Source: Methyloprofundus sp.
GTDB taxonomy: Bacteria; Pseudomonadota; Gammaproteobacteria; Methylococcales; Methylomonadaceae
NCBI GenBank assembly: GCA_030636485.1
Contig: DAOVWV010000123.1
Coordinates: 1 to 5,788 of the forward strand
DNA: 5,788 nucleotides
Reading direction: 5' to 3'
Made by a program: the position numbers and the translations under genes. Below the pieces are notes generated by a model that was not told the origin of the DNA, did not search any database, and was given only the letters and a program-made list of their open reading frames with translations. Every line of letters begins with the position of its first letter. Positions within the stretch are counted from its first letter, which is position 1. Shown one piece after another: positions 5,315 to 5,788 of the stretch.

Positions 5315-5788
5315 TCAAATAAAAATAGTCCACAACAATTTACCAGCAACCGCAAATAACAGCAAAGAGAAATAACGCTTTAAGCGTTTAGTGGGTAACT
5401 TATTAGCCAATTTAGCCCCCAGTGGGGCAGTTAGCATACTACTCATGACGATACCCACAAAGGCCGGTAAGTATACATACCCTATACTCCCTTCAGGCAG
5501 GCCGGTTCTCTGCCAACCTAAAACCGCATAGCTTATCGTACCTATCATCGCAATCGGCAAACCACAGGCACTGGAGATGGCCACCGCATTGCGCATCGGC
5601 ATCTGGTGTTTAGCCAGCAAGGGCACTGTCATGGTTCCTCCCCCGATACCCAGCACCGATGAAACAAAACCGATTGCCAACCCCGATACATTTAAAATAA
5701 GTGTGCCCAGCGGTTTAAACGTTGCCTCTAACTTGCTTTGTATTGCCATTTTCACAGCAACATATAATAGGTATAGGGTAAAAATAAA
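5315..5788 (-). CDS. TauE/SafE-family membrane permease, 5' end outside window
   Basis: The frame is open from the window edge (5788) to the TGA at 5317-5315, giving 157 visible residues, the C-terminal part of a family usually about 250-270 residues long. The GTG at 5755 is not the real start: the residues before it (FIFTLYLLYVAV) continue a hydrophobic segment typical of the middle of these proteins. The second family repeat is clear: GLAIGFVSSVLGIGGGTMTVP with GIGGG at visible residues 47-51, then RNAVAISSACGLPIAMIGTISY. Further hydrophobic segments at YVYLPAFVGIVMSSMLTAPLG and YFSLLLFAVAGKLLWTIFI give an inner-membrane protein. TauE/SafE (DUF81) members export or import small organic or sulfur anions such as sulfite or sulfoacetate; the substrate cannot be assigned from this part. 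The gene lies immediately upstream of rubredoxin on the same strand. Confidence 0.9.
   Translation of the reverse strand, partial: FIFTLYLLYVAVKMAIQSKLEATFKPLGTLILNVSGLAIGFVSSVLGIGGGTMTVPLLAKHQMPMRNAVAISSACGLPIAMIGTISYAVLGWQRTGLPEGSIGYVYLPAFVGIVMSSMLTAPLGAKLANKLPTKRLKRYFSLLLFAVAGKLLWTIFI

Noticed and set aside
5131..5355. 74-residue version of rubredoxin starting at 5355
   Set aside because: It adds 18 residues unlike rubredoxin and overlaps the permease gene; the ATG at 5301 has a well-placed GAGGAG.
5315..5755. GTG at 5755 as the permease start
   Set aside because: The frame stays open to the window edge and encodes more hydrophobic sequence; the product would be only half a TauE/SafE protein.

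Overview
The window looks like chromosomal DNA from a gammaproteobacterium of moderate GC content. Support comes from the Tex protein, a YjgR-type HerA-like ATPase, a SpoIIAA-like protein, and dispersed repeats with GTCATTCC/GGAATGAC ends. A methanotroph-like (Methylococcales) source is possible, but that is only an impression. There are six protein genes. The first and last are cut by the window edges, so both are longer than an ATG-to-stop reading suggests. No tRNA, rRNA, CRISPR array or transposase gene was seen.

Left part, plus strand (1-1797): the nearly complete end of a SpoIIAA-like (STAS-fold) gene is followed after 3 bp by a 480-residue HerA-like/DUF853 ATPase of the YjgR family. The two appear translationally coupled. 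A 229-bp spacer follows, with a GC-rich hairpin and a possible promoter. It leads to a 109-residue unrecognised protein (2027-2356) that carries one C2H2-like zinc-binding motif.

Middle, minus strand (2537-4825): a full-length tex gene encodes a transcription accessory protein with YqgF-like, HhH and S1 domains. It converges on the zinc-motif gene. Its upstream region has an extended -10 promoter and an inverted repeat.

Right part, minus strand (5131-5788): the 3' part of a TauE/SafE-family membrane permease gene is followed closely by a rubredoxin gene, probably as one transcript.

The most notable structure is a non-coding repeat family that the genes do not explain. Two related elements of 169 bp (2359-2527) and 158 bp (4970-5127) lie in the same orientation on either side of tex. 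Each has outer terminal inverted repeats (consensus GTAACCTCTCATTATTCA) around a 76-bp palindromic core that is 71/76 identical between copies. The second copy has a perfect 8-bp target duplication, CTATTACT, which overlaps the rubredoxin stop codon. This is a MITE-like, non-autonomous mobile element. It has landed right at gene ends and leaves tex bracketed by direct repeats.
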